Below are positions 9,164 through 18,124 of a stretch of DNA of 64,000 bases, in pieces. The notes beneath the pieces were generated by a model. The model was not told where the DNA came from, did not search any database, and saw only the letters and a list, made by a program, of their open reading frames with translations. Source of the stretch: JBMFVE01 sp049966155 (GTDB lineage Bacteria; Bacteroidota; Ignavibacteria; Kryptoniales; JAKASW01). The stretch covers positions 248,001 to 312,000 of the forward strand of contig JBMFVE010000002.1 of the NCBI GenBank assembly GCA_049966155.1, given 5' to 3'. The translations under genes were made by a program, and so were the position numbers. Numbering within the stretch: position 1 is the first letter of the stretch; each line of letters begins with the position of its first letter.

Positions 9164-9195
9164 CCAGAGGTATGTTTTTTGTTTATTTTTATTGA

Positions 9196-9594
9196 CTAAC
9201 GTTTAGTCCACTGGAAGCGTTTTCGAGCTTTCTTTCGGCCGTATTTTTTTCGTTCCACCATTCGAGGATCACGGGTCAAAACTCCAGCTGCGCGCAAACG
9301 CAAACGATATTCTTCTCCTTCGTATACCAACGCTCTTGCGATTGCCAACCTTACAGCTCCGGCCTGGCCTGATAGGCCACCACCATCCACCATGGCAAAC
9401 ACATCATATTTTCCCTGCGTCTCAGTTGCTTCAAACGGCTTAAATAATTCATTTTGAATTGAGACCAGCGGGAAGTATTCATAATGTGGGACATTGTTGA
9501 CAAATATTTTTCCTGTTCCGGGCACCAGTTTTACCCTGGCAACAGCTGTTTTCCTTCGACCAACAGCAATGTGTGCGTTTTCCGTAGGGGGCAT
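9196..9594 (-). CDS. rpsI: 30S ribosomal protein S9
   Basis: 132 aa. It has the S9 start region (GRRKTAVARVKL), the central GGGLSGQAGAVRLAIARAL motif and the basic C-terminus ending in KKARKRFQWTKR, whose final Lys-Arg reaches the ribosomal P site. It follows rplM by 12 bp, the conserved L13-S9 pair. Confidence 0.97.
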   Translation of the reverse strand: MPPTENAHIAVGRRKTAVARVKLVPGTGKIFVNNVPHYEYFPLVSIQNELFKPFEATETQGKYDVFAMVDGGGLSGQAGAVRLAIARALVYEGEEYRLRLRAAGVLTRDPRMVERKKYGRKKARKRFQWTKR

Positions 9595-9606
9595 TAAATC
9601 TCCAGT

Positions 9607-10047
9607 TTAAATTTCTAAGGGTTTTGGCTTTTGAGCAGAATGAGGATGCACAGAACCGGCATACACTTTCAACTTCTTGAACATCTTTTCACCAAGGCTA
9701 TTCTTTGGAAGCATCCCTCTTACCGCATGTTCAATCACCATCTCCGGCTTCTTTGATAGCATTTCCTTATACTTCACAAACACGGCGCCACCAGGATAAA
9801 GCGTGTTGTGGTAGTACATCTTTTTCTCTGCTTTCTTGCCGGATAATCTAACTTTGTCCGCATTAATAACCACTACAAAGTCTCCAACGTCATTGTGTGG
9901 AGTAAACTGCGGTTTTGTCTTTCCATGAAGTATCGACGCAACCCTTGTAGCAAGCCTGCCTAATGTCCTGTTAGTGGCATCCACAATGTACCAGTTTCTC
10001 TCTACGTCATTTTTCCTGAAACTCTTGGTTTTGTATTCTACTGCCAA
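9607..10047 (-). CDS. rplM: 50S ribosomal protein L13
   Basis: 146 aa. Conserved segments are WYIVDATNRTLGRLAT, HNDVGDFVVVINADKVRLSGKK, the YYHNTLYPGG motif and AVRGMLPKNSLG. It is the first gene of the minus-strand translation operon. A GGAG site lies 7 bases before the ATG and a sigma-70-like promoter immediately upstream. Confidence 0.97.
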   Translation of the reverse strand: MAVEYKTKSFRKNDVERNWYIVDATNRTLGRLATRVASILHGKTKPQFTPHNDVGDFVVVINADKVRLSGKKAEKKMYYHNTLYPGGAVFVKYKEMLSKKPEMVIEHAVRGMLPKNSLGEKMFKKLKVYAGSVHPHSAQKPKPLEI

Positions 10048-10072
10048 TTTTTAATCTCCGAATTTGAATGGA

Positions 10073-10101
10073 AATATAGCAATCGTGAACAAATGAATCA
10101 A
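10073..10101 (-). promoter_or_regulatory. Sigma-70-like promoter of the rplM-rpsI-rpsB-tsf operon
   Basis: On the minus strand TTGATT (10101-10096), a 17-bp spacer, then TATATT (10078-10073). The predicted transcript would start about 20 nt before the L13 start codon. Hexamers match 4/6 and 5/6 to consensus with ideal spacing. Confidence 0.6.
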
Positions 10102-10156
10102 GGATTGAGAACAGGTAATTTCAGACGCATTTTTTCAGAGAGGCTAAGTTAATTAA

Positions 10157-10564
10157 CTAAACCTCATAAACACTCCCATCAAGATCCATGAAAAATTTTT
10201 GAACCGGAAGATTGAATTGTTTTCTTAAGACTTCTTCTCCCTTTTTCAATTCATCGATATAAAATTTCCTATCAAGTTTCCCTCCGTAAGCCCCGCAATC
10301 ATTGTGAGCAACAATGACAATTTTTCCAGATTGGTGGAGTTTTAATGATACATTTATTTGATTAACGACAAACCGGGCATCCTCTTCATGTTCCGGAGAT
10401 GCCAGATGTTTCACTCCACCAGCAACAAGGAGATAATCATTCACCTGACCTGCAAAAAACTGATAAAGGATTTTACTAAACCGATAATCAAAACATGAAA
10501 GGACGATAGCATCTGCCTGATAGCTGTGTTCAGTTATTGGCTGCAATTGAAAAATCTTCTTCAT
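10157..10564 (-). CDS. Small beta-carbonic-anhydrase-like zinc protein
   Basis: 135 aa. It carries the complete beta-carbonic-anhydrase metal set in compact form: Cys24-x-Asp26-x-Arg28 in the CFDYR motif, then His87 and Cys90 in AHNDCGAYGG. AGGVKHLASP corresponds to the AG-[GN] segment of the family. It is much shorter than a classical enzyme (~200 aa) and belongs to a short subfamily of putative carbonic anhydrases. CO2 hydration is likely but not certain. It is a single gene with a probable own promoter, divergent from the sulfide:quinone oxidoreductase. Confidence 0.75.
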   Translation of the reverse strand: MKKIFQLQPITEHSYQADAIVLSCFDYRFSKILYQFFAGQVNDYLLVAGGVKHLASPEHEEDARFVVNQINVSLKLHQSGKIVIVAHNDCGAYGGKLDRKFYIDELKKGEEVLRKQFNLPVQKFFMDLDGSVYEV

Positions 10565-10583
10565 TTTTTGCTCTGTTTATTAT

Positions 10584-10613
10584 AATATACGGGAAAAACT
10601 GTTCGCGTCACAA
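10584..10613 (-). promoter_or_regulatory. Probable promoter of the carbonic-anhydrase-like gene
   Basis: Minus strand TTGTGA (10613-10608), an 18-bp spacer, then TATATT (10589-10584), placing the transcript start about 13 nt before the start codon. An overlapping TATAAT lies just downstream. Confidence 0.45.
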
Positions 10614-10722
10614 TTAAAAAACATGTTTTGTGTTCTGAACCATTCTTGACTGTTGGCTTGATTGCGGCCATCAGAAGAATCTTGATTATTAGTGTGGAAA
10701 CAACTTACTTTGATGAAGTATT

Positions 10723-12180
10723 ATGGCTCGACTCGTAATCCTTGGTGCTGGAATAGCCGGACACACTGCGGCAATACGCGCAAGACAGAAACTTGGACCC
10801 CAACACGAAGTGGTGGTTATATCACCAAAAAGCACATTTAACTGGATACCTTCAAACATCTGGGTCGGAGTTGGTTATATGAGACCTGAACAGGTAAGTT
10901 TTGAATTAAAGCCTGTATACGATCGGAGAGGGATCATCTTCTATCAGGCAAAGGCAATCAGCATTCATCCTGAAGGTTCCAGGGACATCGCCCGGCCATT
11001 TGTTACAATTGAGTACACGGGTTCAGAAAAAAAAGCTGCTCTTGAAAGGATAACTTATGACTACTTATTAAATGCAACGGGCCCTAAGCTTAATTTTGAT
11101 GCCACAAATGGATTGGGCCCAAACAAGAACAGTTTGAGTGTATGTACGTCAGAGCATGCCGCTACGACAGCCTCCATATTTAAAGAGTCAATCGCAAAAT
11201 TAAAGCAAGGTGAACAACAAACGTTTATCGTTGGACTTGGACATGGCAATGCTACCTGTCAGGGAGCTGCCTTCGAGTATGTTTTAAACATCGAATACGA
11301 ACTACGAAGAAGAAAGGTGCGAGACAAAGCTAAGGTCATATACATTACAAATGAGTATGAACTTGGTGATTTCGGGATAGGAGGACTCTTTGTCAAGCGT
11401 GCCGGATACATAACGCATAGCAGGATTTTCACAGAGTCACTTTTTACAGAACGAAACATCGAGTGGATAACACAGGCACATGTCAGCGAAGTAACAAATA
11501 AGGAAGTTGTTTATGAAAATTTAAACGGTGAAGAAAAATCAATTAACTTTAATTTTGCAATGCTACTTCCTCCTTTTAGAGGCGTTGACATGAAAGCTTA
11601 TAATAAGAATGACGAGGATATCTCTCATGAACTATTTGCACCAAATGGGTTTATGGTTGTGGATGGTGATTATTCAAAGAAGCCCTATGAACAATGGAAA
11701 CCATCTGACTGGCCGGAAACGTATCAGAATCCAGTATATAAAAATATATTTGCTGTTGGCATTGCTTTCGCCCCGCCGCATTCTATCTCAAAACCAATGA
11801 TCAACCGTAATGGGATTCCTATTTTTCCCACGCCACCAAGGACTGGCATGCCTTCAGGAGTTATGGCTCGAATAGTTGCATATAACATTGTTGATATGAT
11901 GGAAGGTAAGGTAGAATCCCCTGTACGAAAGGCATCCCTTGCAAAAATGGGCATTTCCTGTATCGCTTCTGCAGGTGCAAGTCTCCTGAAAGGAACTGCA
12001 ATATCAATGACCGCTTATCCTGTCGTACCGGATTTCGAAAGATATCCTGATACTGGCAGAGACCTTAATTACACAATTGGCGAAATTGGATTGGCCGGGC
12101 ACTGGATAAAATACTTATTACATTTTGGTTTTATGTACAAAGCAAAAACTTTGCCTTTCTGGCAAATGATTCCTGAGTAG
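10723..12180 (+). CDS. sqr: Sulfide:quinone oxidoreductase (FAD-dependent)
   Basis: 485 aa, monotopic membrane flavoprotein family that oxidises sulfide and reduces quinone. The N-terminal FAD site is LGAGIAGHTAA, and the NATGPKL segment is typical. Three cysteines fall where SQR needs them: Cys141, Cys179 in NATCQGAAFEY, and Cys413 in ISCIASAG. The active-site cysteines are therefore present, which favours SQR over NDH-2 or FCSD. The C-terminus (HWIKYLLHFGFMYKAK) looks amphipathic, as expected for membrane attachment. It is longer than the classical ~430 aa, suggesting one of the less studied SQR types. A 48-codon gene follows after 16 bp. Confidence 0.85.
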   Translation: MARLVILGAGIAGHTAAIRARQKLGPQHEVVVISPKSTFNWIPSNIWVGVGYMRPEQVSFELKPVYDRRGIIFYQAKAISIHPEGSRDIARPFVTIEYTGSEKKAALERITYDYLLNATGPKLNFDATNGLGPNKNSLSVCTSEHAATTASIFKESIAKLKQGEQQTFIVGLGHGNATCQGAAFEYVLNIEYELRRRKVRDKAKVIYITNEYELGDFGIGGLFVKRAGYITHSRIFTESLFTERNIEWITQAHVSEVTNKEVVYENLNGEEKSINFNFAMLLPPFRGVDMKAYNKNDEDISHELFAPNGFMVVDGDYSKKPYEQWKPSDWPETYQNPVYKNIFAVGIAFAPPHSISKPMINRNGIPIFPTPPRTGMPSGVMARIVAYNIVDMMEGKVESPVRKASLAKMGISCIASAGASLLKGTAISMTAYPVVPDFERYPDTGRDLNYTIGEIGLAGHWIKYLLHFGFMYKAKTLPFWQMIPE

Positions 12181-12196
12181 CAAAACGGAGGTTTTT

Positions 12197-12343
12197 ATGG
12201 CGTTGAGAAAACCATTTGAGCAGAGTTATTTTCCTCCGATTCCGACTAAATTCACAAAATTTCTCAGGACAAATTTAATTTACCAGTTTTTCAGATTTAT
12301 TGTTATCAATGTAAAGATGCTAATTATGGTCAGGAAGCACTGA
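12197..12343 (+). CDS. Small basic/hydrophobic protein downstream of sqr (48 aa, unknown)
   Basis: ATG at 12197 with a near-perfect GGAGG five bases upstream, ending in TGA at 12341-12343. It starts MALRKPFEQSYFPPIPTKF. The C-terminal half is hydrophobic and Lys/Arg-rich (residues ~27-48), so a membrane-surface peptide is likely. It sits 16 bp after sqr and 6 bp before the convergent kinase stop. I do not recognise a family. Strong ribosome site plus tight spacing make it a real gene and a candidate SQR accessory or membrane-anchoring peptide; that role is inference. Confidence 0.65.
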   Translation: MALRKPFEQSYFPPIPTKFTKFLRTNLIYQFFRFIVINVKMLIMVRKH

Positions 12344-12349
12344 TAACAG

Positions 12350-15300
12350 CTAACCAGTATATTCCCTTATTTTTTCCTGCAGCTCTTCAAATGTAAAGGG
12401 TTTGTTGATCATGCTCACATTAACTTCAGCCAGGATCCTGCTAACCTTTTCTTCAGCACCGTAACCAGTGGATATCAAAACTGGGAGTGAAGGCCTCAGT
12501 GCCCTGATGGCATGAAAAGTTTCCGCTCCATCCAATCCGGGCATTATCATATCAAGAATAACGATATCGATGTTTTCATTCCCCTCAACAACTTCAATCG
12601 CCTCCCTCCCGCTTTTTGCTGTCACAACCGAAAGTCCAACCATTCGTACAAAGTCCGCTATCAATTCCCGCACATCCGGCTCATCGTCGACAATCAAACA
12701 TGTTTTAGGTAACGAGATGTCGTGTATAATCTTCTTCTCTTCTCCATGCTCATACAAAGCTTCCTCACCCTTAGCCGGTAAATAAACTCGGAAAGTTGTC
12801 CCCTTTCCAACTTCACTTTCGACTTCAATTTCTCCTTCATGATTGTGAACGATTCCATACACCATGGATAATCCCAATCCCGTTCCCTTTCCCTTTTCCT
12901 TGGTTGAAAAAAAAGGTTCAAATATCCTCGGCATTACTTCTGGTGCTATGCCTATGCCGGTATCTGAAACTTCAACAACAACGTAACCTTTTTCTCCGTT
13001 GTCTAACTTCAGTCTTTCAATTTCATTATATGTAGCTAACCGCGTGGAAAAAGTAAGCCTGCCGCCGTCAGGCATAGCATCTCTTGCATTAACTGCCAGA
13101 TTCATGACGACTTGAGTTAATTGTGATTCATCTCCTTCCACAGCAGGAAGATTATGAAAGAGGTTAAGAACTACCTCGACATTCTTTTGAAGCATCTTCT
13201 TTGTGAGTTCAGCTGTGTCAATACAAACAGTATTAAAGTTCACATCCTTTACAGTAACCTTTCCTTTTCGAGCAAATCCGAGAAGCTGTTTTGTCAGGTC
13301 AGCTGCCCTCTGTGCAGATTTTTCTATCGTTTTGACATATCTTAATAACCGATCATCATTTTTTATTTCATTTGAAAGGAGATTTGAGTAACCCAGTATC
13401 GCCGTAAGTATATTGTTAAAATCGTGTGCCACACCTCCTGCAAGGGTTCCAAGGCTTTCCATTTTTTGTGAGTGCACCAGCCGACGTTCAAGTTCTCTTT
13501 TCTCAATCTCCTTAATTTCTCTTTCATACTCCAGACTCAAACGCTGCTTTATTAGTTGAAGAATGCCAAATTTGGACCTGGAAACAACCTCAGAATCTGC
13601 TGTGGCGATAAGGAGGATTCCTGCTACCCTCTCAAATGCCTTTATCTCAGAAATATAATGACCATTTATGGTAACAGGTAAATGGAAATATTTCGTCAAT
13701 AATTCCGGGGCAGTGCTCTCGTTTCTCATAAGCTCGGACACATGAGGCAAAATTGCAGTGTGCAGGATGGCTTTCCCCTGTACAACAATTCGAGCGCTGG
13801 CCATATCTTTTGATTCATCATAGTCACCTATGAACACGAGATACGCATCCGAAAGTTCAGCAAGTAAAGATGCAAACTGTTCAAATAGATCTTCACCCGC
13901 TCTCTCTATCCCTATTTCATAAGCTTTTTCCATCCACTCACTTATCAATATGGATTCAGTTACATCTGACATAAAGAATATGTATCCCCAGTCATTTTTA
14001 CCCAGTTCATACCTCTCGACTGTCACATCAAAAAAATGCTTTTTTGTATGAATATTTGAAGCTACAACTTTGCGACGCCCTTTTACTTCTTCCATAGATA
14101 CGTCGTCTAACAAATTAAACTCTGAATCATTAATAAAATCACTGATGCTCTTGCCTGTGACCTCCTCTGCAGTAATTTGAAAAGTTTTTGCAAATTGCTT
14201 ATTACAAAATCTAATTGTTTTCGACCGGTCAGTAAGGACAATAAGGTCGCTGCTCGATTCAATTATTGTTCTGTACCTCTGTTCCGAGCCAGCAAGCTGT
14301 GCTTTTATCTGGACTTTCCTAATCCCGAGGGCAGCGTGATATGCCAGGCCCTCCAGAAATTGAAGATCGTCGTCATTAAAGGCATGTTTTGAGCTAAAAT
14401 TATCCAGTGAAATTACCCCAATAGGTTCATTGTCAACAATCAGAGGGACAGCTATTGAAGACTTGATTTGAGCAGTTAATGGAAATTCAGAAGCAATTGA
14501 CAGAGTCGGGTAAACTGTGGCATCGTTTATTATTTTTCCCACCCGGGTTGTGAATACCTCACCCGCCCATCCCTGCGTCGTTCGAAGAGAAAATTTATTT
14601 CGCATCTCGTCAGGATGGCCAAAAACAGCTGAGGCTCTAAGGGTGTCAGTATCCTTATCATAAATTAAAATCACCCCAGCTTCTGCGCGGGATATTCCGT
14701 CCCTTGCCGAGTCAATCACACTCTGCAAAACATTCTCGTACTCGTCGTCATGCAAAAGCTTTGCACTCAGATCAACTATTTCCTTTAACTTGATAGCCTG
14801 GTTTTTAATTTTTTCCCGACTCTGAATTTCATTTGTAATGTCTCTACCCACCCCGAGCAGCCCGGTAATCCTTTTGCCTTCTCTTACCAGAGTTACGCTG
14901 TAGTCTATAAACTTCACATCTCCATCCTTGGCAATTATTCTAAATTCATACCGACCCGGCTCTTCACTTCCTACAACTCTCGCTGAAAATCGTTGGTTAA
15001 CCAGCGCCAAATCGTCCGGGTGAACAAGGAAACTGAAATGTTTGCCAATTATCTCTCTTGGCTTATAACCTGTAAGTGATTCGAACCTGTTGTTGACATA
15101 AATAAGCTCCCCTTTTGTGTTAATTAAAACTACAGGGTCATTTACGTTTTCTATTAACAATTTATACTGGCTTTCACTCTTAACAATATTTTCAAATAAC
15201 TTCGAATTGTTAAGTGCCAGTGCAAACTGGGATGTAAATATCTCGAATACCGACAGGTCGGTAAAGTCAAACGGCTCAGCAAGGTTGAATCGCCCAACAA

Positions 15301-16657
15301 CCAGCATTCCCAGGAGTTCTTTGCCAAAAGCCATCGGGACGCAAAGAATGTTCTCCCTGACCGAGCTGGTCGTTTCCTCAAAAAAAGAAACCTCATTGGC
15401 AATTAGAGTGCGCATGTCGGCCGCTGCACGTCCAATTATCGTCTCTCCAATCCTGATTACTTCTGGTGCTGTCTTTTTAGCTTTGCCCTTTAGTGCAGTA
15501 AATTTCTTTAGTTCAAGTTTGTCTTCATTTTCCTTTTTCATATAAACAGCAAGAAAATCTGCCGATACAATTTCCGCCACCTCGTTTTGAATTGTGCTTA
15601 ACACTTCCTCTGGATTCAGGTTTCGGTGCATTGACAAACTTGTCTTGTGTACAGCCCGCAGGCGCTGGCTTTCTTTGAAATATGCATTCGAAGTCTCATT
15701 GTACTCAAAGAGCAGTGAGCTTATTTCAACAATTGCATTAAAAGCATCGAGTTCTTCCGTCGTAAAACTCTCTCTGGCATTGCCAACAACTATTCCACCA
15801 AGTAGCTGGTCTTTGTTGTAAAAAGGAGCATTGTATATGGACTTCACTCCTGCAAATTTCTGAATCATTCTTGCCGCCTGAGAAGGCATCGTGGTGCCAA
15901 AGACATCTGCAAAATCCGACCCGATCCAGGGCTTGCGCTGTTCTGTATATTGATCTACGATACAGTGCTCAGGGTCAAATGGAAACACAAAAGAATCCAG
16001 AGAAACTCCGAAAAACATCTCTGCAAATTTCAAAAGCTTGCCCTTTGGATAAATTCCATACACTGCAAAGCCGCGTTTTTCGGGATAATACCTTTGTAAG
16101 CTTACCACCTTCACATCCAGCTTTTTTACCAATTCCTCAGCAAGCTGCTGCATTACTGACTTCAAATCATGAGTCTCAACCATTTTTCGAACAATGGCAC
16201 CAAGTATATCCATCTGTGAAGATTTAAGTTTAGATGCCCGGCTAATTTCATGAGAAGTCCGAAGTCGAGCAGAACTTTCCACAAGCTCCTTCAGCAAGTT
16301 TGGGAGTAACTTCATACCAACATTGGTTAAAGGTGAGTAATTTCTGAAACCTGCCGATATCACTTCTGAGAACACTGTATCCGAGTAGTTATCGGACACG
16401 AACATCACCGTGAGAAATGGGTCTATATCCAGCGCTGCCCTGGCAATGACAAATGGATTAATTGCTGCCATATCGTAATCCAGAAGCACTGCATCATATC
16501 TGCTTTCAGAGAGTTTCCTGTAAATTCCAACATTGCTTGCATATGCATCAACCTCAAAGCCAAGATTCGCAGAGCGAAACAATCTAATCAAACGATTCCT
16601 GATTTCAACAGAATCTTCAACTAAAAGGACCCGAATCTCTGACGGCACCGATTTCAT
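12350..16657 (-). CDS. Giant hybrid sensor histidine kinase (REC-GAF-GAF-PAS-GAF-PAS-HisKA-HATPase-REC)
   Basis: 1435 aa, soluble, no membrane segment seen. An N-terminal receiver domain (residues 1-130, VLLVEDS and LLDYDM) lies before the sensory part, which is less usual. Then come GAF-like (~150-310), GAF (~335-490), PAS with PAC (~500-620, GYKPREIIGKHF), GAF (~640-785) and PAS (~795-905). An unassigned ~150-residue region precedes HisKA, with phosphoacceptor His1078 in GGVAHDFNN, and the HATPase (DTGIGI, GTGLGLSMVYG). A C-terminal receiver (~1310-1430, LDMIMPG) follows. The HDFNN type of kinase usually signals through its own receiver or a phosphorelay. A small sqr-linked gene converges on its 3' end. 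Confidence 0.92.
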   Translation of the reverse strand: MKSVPSEIRVLLVEDSVEIRNRLIRLFRSANLGFEVDAYASNVGIYRKLSESRYDAVLLDYDMAAINPFVIARAALDIDPFLTVMFVSDNYSDTVFSEVISAGFRNYSPLTNVGMKLLPNLLKELVESSARLRTSHEISRASKLKSSQMDILGAIVRKMVETHDLKSVMQQLAEELVKKLDVKVVSLQRYYPEKRGFAVYGIYPKGKLLKFAEMFFGVSLDSFVFPFDPEHCIVDQYTEQRKPWIGSDFADVFGTTMPSQAARMIQKFAGVKSIYNAPFYNKDQLLGGIVVGNARESFTTEELDAFNAIVEISSLLFEYNETSNAYFKESQRLRAVHKTSLSMHRNLNPEEVLSTIQNEVAEIVSADFLAVYMKKENEDKLELKKFTALKGKAKKTAPEVIRIGETIIGRAAADMRTLIANEVSFFEETTSSVRENILCVPMAFGKELLGMLVVGRFNLAEPFDFTDLSVFEIFTSQFALALNNSKLFENIVKSESQYKLLIENVNDPVVLINTKGELIYVNNRFESLTGYKPREIIGKHFSFLVHPDDLALVNQRFSARVVGSEEPGRYEFRIIAKDGDVKFIDYSVTLVREGKRITGLLGVGRDITNEIQSREKIKNQAIKLKEIVDLSAKLLHDDEYENVLQSVIDSARDGISRAEAGVILIYDKDTDTLRASAVFGHPDEMRNKFSLRTTQGWAGEVFTTRVGKIINDATVYPTLSIASEFPLTAQIKSSIAVPLIVDNEPIGVISLDNFSSKHAFNDDDLQFLEGLAYHAALGIRKVQIKAQLAGSEQRYRTIIESSSDLIVLTDRSKTIRFCNKQFAKTFQITAEEVTGKSISDFINDSEFNLLDDVSMEEVKGRRKVVASNIHTKKHFFDVTVERYELGKNDWGYIFFMSDVTESILISEWMEKAYEIGIERAGEDLFEQFASLLAELSDAYLVFIGDYDESKDMASARIVVQGKAILHTAILPHVSELMRNESTAPELLTKYFHLPVTINGHYISEIKAFERVAGILLIATADSEVVSRSKFGILQLIKQRLSLEYEREIKEIEKRELERRLVHSQKMESLGTLAGGVAHDFNNILTAILGYSNLLSNEIKNDDRLLRYVKTIEKSAQRAADLTKQLLGFARKGKVTVKDVNFNTVCIDTAELTKKMLQKNVEVVLNLFHNLPAVEGDESQLTQVVMNLAVNARDAMPDGGRLTFSTRLATYNEIERLKLDNGEKGYVVVEVSDTGIGIAPEVMPRIFEPFFSTKEKGKGTGLGLSMVYGIVHNHEGEIEVESEVGKGTTFRVYLPAKGEEALYEHGEEKKIIHDISLPKTCLIVDDEPDVRELIADFVRMVGLSVVTAKSGREAIEVVEGNENIDIVILDMIMPGLDGAETFHAIRALRPSLPVLISTGYGAEEKVSRILAEVNVSMINKPFTFEELQEKIREYTG

Positions 16658-16738
16658 AATGAGACTCCTGAGCTGTGGATTTCCAAAAAGTTAAATAGAT
16701 ACCAGACGTCTTGCAATCATTCTATATTTCCTTAGATG

Positions 16739-16764
16739 AAAATGCCCCGTCTACCTGACGGGGC
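16739..16764 (-). terminator. Rho-independent terminator of rpoD
   Basis: Perfect 8-bp stem GCCCCGTC / GACGGGGC with a 5-nt loop (16744-16764), followed on the minus strand by ATTTTC. It is about 40 bases after the rpoD stop and before the hybrid-kinase gene, so the kinase is probably transcribed separately. Confidence 0.75.
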
Positions 16765-16805
16765 GTTTTGAAAATATAAAACTACTGTTAATTTCGAAGA
16801 TTTAA

Positions 16806-17663
16806 TTATCCCAGGTAAGCTCTAAGGGCTTTACTCCTCGTCGCATGCCTGAGTCTACGAATTGCCTTTTCTTTAATCTGGCGGACACGTTCACGGGTAA
16901 GGTTAAATTTTTCTCCAATTTCTTCCAGAGTCAACGGGTGCTCGTTCTCAATGCCAAAATACAACCTTATCACCTCTGCCTCTCTGTCAGTAAGTGATCG
17001 AAGAGCACGTTCAACTTCCATCCTGAGAGATTCCTTCATCAAACTATGGTCTGGTGGCAGTTGATTATCATCAGGCATAACATCAAGAAGTTTATTGTCC
17101 TCACCCTGAACAAAAGGCTGATCAACAGAAAGATGTCGTCCGGATATCTGCAAAGTCTTATCCACCTCATAAAGGCTCATATCGAGTTGCTCTGCAATTT
17201 CTGATGGGCTCGGTTCGCGCTCAAACTCCTGTTCAAGTTCGCTGAATTTTTTTCCAATTTTGTTAAGTGCCCCTACTCTGTTTAAAGGGAGTCGAACAAT
17301 CCGGGATTGTTCAGCCAATGCCTGCAATATGGACTGCCTGATCCACCATACGGCATAGGAAATGAATTTAAATCCGCGGGTAGGATCAAACCTTTTAGCA
17401 GCTTTGATCAAACCGAGATTTCCTTCGTTAATTAGATCACCTAAAGAAAGGCCCTGGTTCTGGTACTGTTTGGCAACACTTACAACAAATCGAAGATTAG
17501 CTTTAATTAATTTTTCAAGTGCCTTTTGATCGTTCTCTCGAACTTTGATCGCCAGTTCAATCTCCTCCTCTGGAGTCAGAAGATCCACCTTGCCAATTTC
17601 CTGAAGATATTTGTCAATTGTCTGATTCTCCCTTGAAGGATATTGCTTGCCGACTTTGATCAT
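16806..17663 (-). CDS. rpoD: Primary-type RNA polymerase sigma factor (short RpoD/SigA)
   Basis: 285 aa, the short form found in the Bacteroidota/Chlorobi group with no large N-terminal region 1.1. Region 1.2 is YLQEIGKVDLLTPEEE. Region 2 has NLRFVVSVAKQYQNQGLSLGDLINEGN, the -10 reading helix (RFDPTRGFKFISYAVWWIRQSI) and ALAEQSRIVRLPLN. Region 3 and region 4.2 (LTLEEIGEKFNLTRERVRQIKEKAIRRLR) are complete. A GAGGTG ribosome site precedes the ATG. The -10/-35 reading regions fit the sigma-70-like promoters seen in this window. Confidence 0.95.
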   Translation of the reverse strand: MIKVGKQYPSRENQTIDKYLQEIGKVDLLTPEEEIELAIKVRENDQKALEKLIKANLRFVVSVAKQYQNQGLSLGDLINEGNLGLIKAAKRFDPTRGFKFISYAVWWIRQSILQALAEQSRIVRLPLNRVGALNKIGKKFSELEQEFEREPSPSEIAEQLDMSLYEVDKTLQISGRHLSVDQPFVQGEDNKLLDVMPDDNQLPPDHSLMKESLRMEVERALRSLTDREAEVIRLYFGIENEHPLTLEEIGEKFNLTRERVRQIKEKAIRRLRHATRSKALRAYLG

Positions 17664-17831
17664 TAATTCACCTCAAAATTTTATTGCAAAATTCGTTAAT
17701 GTAACCATGCCAATTCCGATATATTTGATTCATGAAGACTGTTTAAAGGTTCACAAATTTATTACAACATACAGGCGATATCGATACCTGCTTATCTTTG
17801 TTGGCCAATAATAATTAAACAAAATTTTAAC

Positions 17832-17847
17832 CTGGAAAAATCCAGGA
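17832..17847 (-). terminator. Weak terminator-like hairpin after the 65-aa gene
   Basis: CCTGG / CCAGG stem with a 6-nt A/T loop, followed on the minus strand by TTAAAATTTTG. The stem is short, so this is a tentative call. Confidence 0.3.
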
Positions 17848-17912
17848 ATTCTTTCTTTTTCAGGAAATCTGTGACGTGGGATTCGTTCTTAAAATCCAGA
17901 AAATGTCACATT

Positions 17913-18110
17913 TCAGGCGTAAATTTCCTTCTCATTGCATTTGCATACCTTAACAAATTTCTTGTTATACCTGAATGTGTTGCTTTCAGATTTTTCCGAA
18001 CTCACAACAAGAACATTTTGAATGGTTTCACCACATTTGGGGCATTCAACCCCTTTCTTGCCCTGAAGCGATTTAGCTGCTTTTTCCGCAAAGCTGGTTG
18101 TTTTAGCCAT
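17913..18110 (-). CDS. Small Cys-rich (zinc-ribbon-like) protein, 65 aa, unknown
   Basis: Begins MAKTTSFAEKAAKSL and carries two cysteine pairs, Cys23-x-x-Cys26 (ECPKCGE) and Cys56-x-Cys58 (VCKCNE), likely to hold one zinc. AGGAG lies 7 bases before the ATG, which supports a real gene. It lies 14 bp after the GAF/GGDEF gene on the same strand and is probably co-transcribed with it. I do not recognise the family. Nothing in the sequence gives its function. Confidence 0.7.
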   Translation of the reverse strand: MAKTTSFAEKAAKSLQGKKGVECPKCGETIQNVLVVSSEKSESNTFRYNKKFVKVCKCNEKEIYA

Positions 18111-18124
18111 TTATTTCTCCTTTT

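Noticed and set aside
15117..15545. 142-aa plus-strand frame antisense to the 1435-aa kinase
   Set aside because: Low-complexity Ser/Phe-rich shadow of GAF coding sequence, like the many antisense frames in this window.
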